A model generated the notes under the pieces. It worked only from the letters and a program-made list of their open reading frames with translations, was not told where the DNA came from and searched no databases. Source: DATLGD01 sp035540755 (GTDB lineage Bacteria; Actinomycetota; Actinomycetes; Mycobacteriales; SCTD01). From it: a stretch of DNA of 5,382 nucleotides. Made by a program: the position numbers and the translations under genes. This document shows positions 5,058 to 5,382 of this stretch, piece by piece; position 1 is the stretch's first letter; the number at the start of each line of letters is the position of its first letter. The DNA lies in contig DATLGD010000202.1 in the NCBI GenBank assembly GCA_035540755.1, forward strand, positions 1 through 5,382. Direction: 5' to 3'.

Positions 5058-5382
5058 TCAGGCCGGGGCGTCGAGGTCGACGTCGGCGACGCCGGTGATG
5101 CGGTGCAGCGAGAACGTGCGGTCCTCGTGCCGCAGGTGGTCGTAGGCCGCCACGTAGCCGCCCTCGACGCTGCGCGGCTCGACCACCCGCGACGTCGCCC
5201 GTCCCTGCGCGTCGACGTAGCCGAGCCAGACCTGGCGGCGGTCGCGGGCCGCCTGCTGCAGGAAGGCCAGCACGTCGGCCGACGACGAGCGCGCCGGCAT
5301 CCCGGTGTCGCGACGGGCGGCGCGCGAGGCGAGGTCGCCGGCCCGCAGCGCCTTCACCGACAGCACCGCCTGCTCGTAGGGC
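5058..5382 (-). CDS. WYL-domain protein, C-terminal end only (XPB-neighbour, Rv0862c-like)
   Basis: Only the last 107 residues are visible; the frame runs off the right window edge and stops at TGA 5060-5058. The visible part contains VLAFLQQAARDRRQVWLGYVDAQGR, then SRVVEPRSVEGGYVAAYDHLR and RTFSLHRITGVADVD. This is the WYL-domain pattern: a helix, V-W-x-x-Y followed by a G turn, R-x-V-x-P, and a final R-x-F-x-x-x-R-I. WYL domains bind nucleic acids or small ligands in DNA-damage and phage-response regulators. In mycobacteria the gene upstream of XPB (Rv0862c) encodes a long protein with an XPB/Ssl2-like N-terminal helicase-associated domain and a similar C-terminal end, so this is probably its orthologue; the larger domain is outside the window. 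A GTG at 5366 lies within the frame but is unlikely to be the start, because the coding pattern continues upstream (PYEQAV). It is on the same strand as the DUF2510 and XPB genes. Confidence 0.8.
   Translation of the reverse strand, partial: PYEQAVLSVKALRAGDLASRAARRDTGMPARSSSADVLAFLQQAARDRRQVWLGYVDAQGRATSRVVEPRSVEGGYVAAYDHLRHEDRTFSLHRITGVADVDLDAPA

Noticed and set aside
4897..5145. Small + strand open frame across the spacer
   Set aside because: It starts on the opposite strand next to the DUF2510 start, has Pro/Gly/Arg-rich composition, no ribosome binding site and no motif, and runs antisense into the WYL gene.

Overview
The window is very GC-rich, with a strong G/C preference at third codon positions. 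It encodes a mycothiol-dependent enzyme-family protein, a DUF2510-type membrane protein and an XPB helicase that closely resembles the mycobacterial one. Together these point to a high-GC actinobacterium; the genus cannot be told. I see no rRNA, tRNA, insertion sequence, CRISPR array or phage gene. Coding density is high and the longest gene-free stretch is about 160 bases.

Left part (1-850): a membrane-anchored protein with an NTF2-like outer domain, probably cut at its 5' end by the window, runs on the + strand. It converges on a small cysteine/tryptophan-containing protein of unknown function on the - strand, and the two 3' ends overlap by 13 bases. The small gene lies 27 bases downstream of a TetR-family repressor gene and is probably co-transcribed with it.

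Centre (848-2850): the TetR gene (-) and a cupin gene (+) are divergent across an 87-bp region. That region holds a plausible + promoter, a probable leaderless - promoter and a short palindrome (CCTA-N7-TAGG) that could be the repressor's operator. The cupin stop codon overlaps the GTG start of a maleylpyruvate-isomerase/DinB-fold (mycothiol-dependent family) protein by 4 bases, so the two are a translationally coupled pair. This looks like a small self-regulated metabolic or detoxification cassette of unknown substrate. A strong 14-bp-arm hairpin closes it.

Right part (2880-5382): three - strand genes are read right to left. They are the C-terminal end of a WYL-domain protein (resembling the Rv0862c-type neighbour of XPB in mycobacteria), a DUF2510 single-pass membrane protein, and a full-length XPB/ERCC3-type DNA repair helicase with all key motifs intact. 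The WYL/XPB neighbourhood is known from actinobacteria; the DUF2510 gene between them is the local variation. The 159-bp spacer upstream of the DUF2510 gene is rich in inverted repeats.

Nothing here is clearly a new defence or mobile system. The most promising open question is the substrate and inducer of the TetR / cupin / mycothiol-enzyme cassette.
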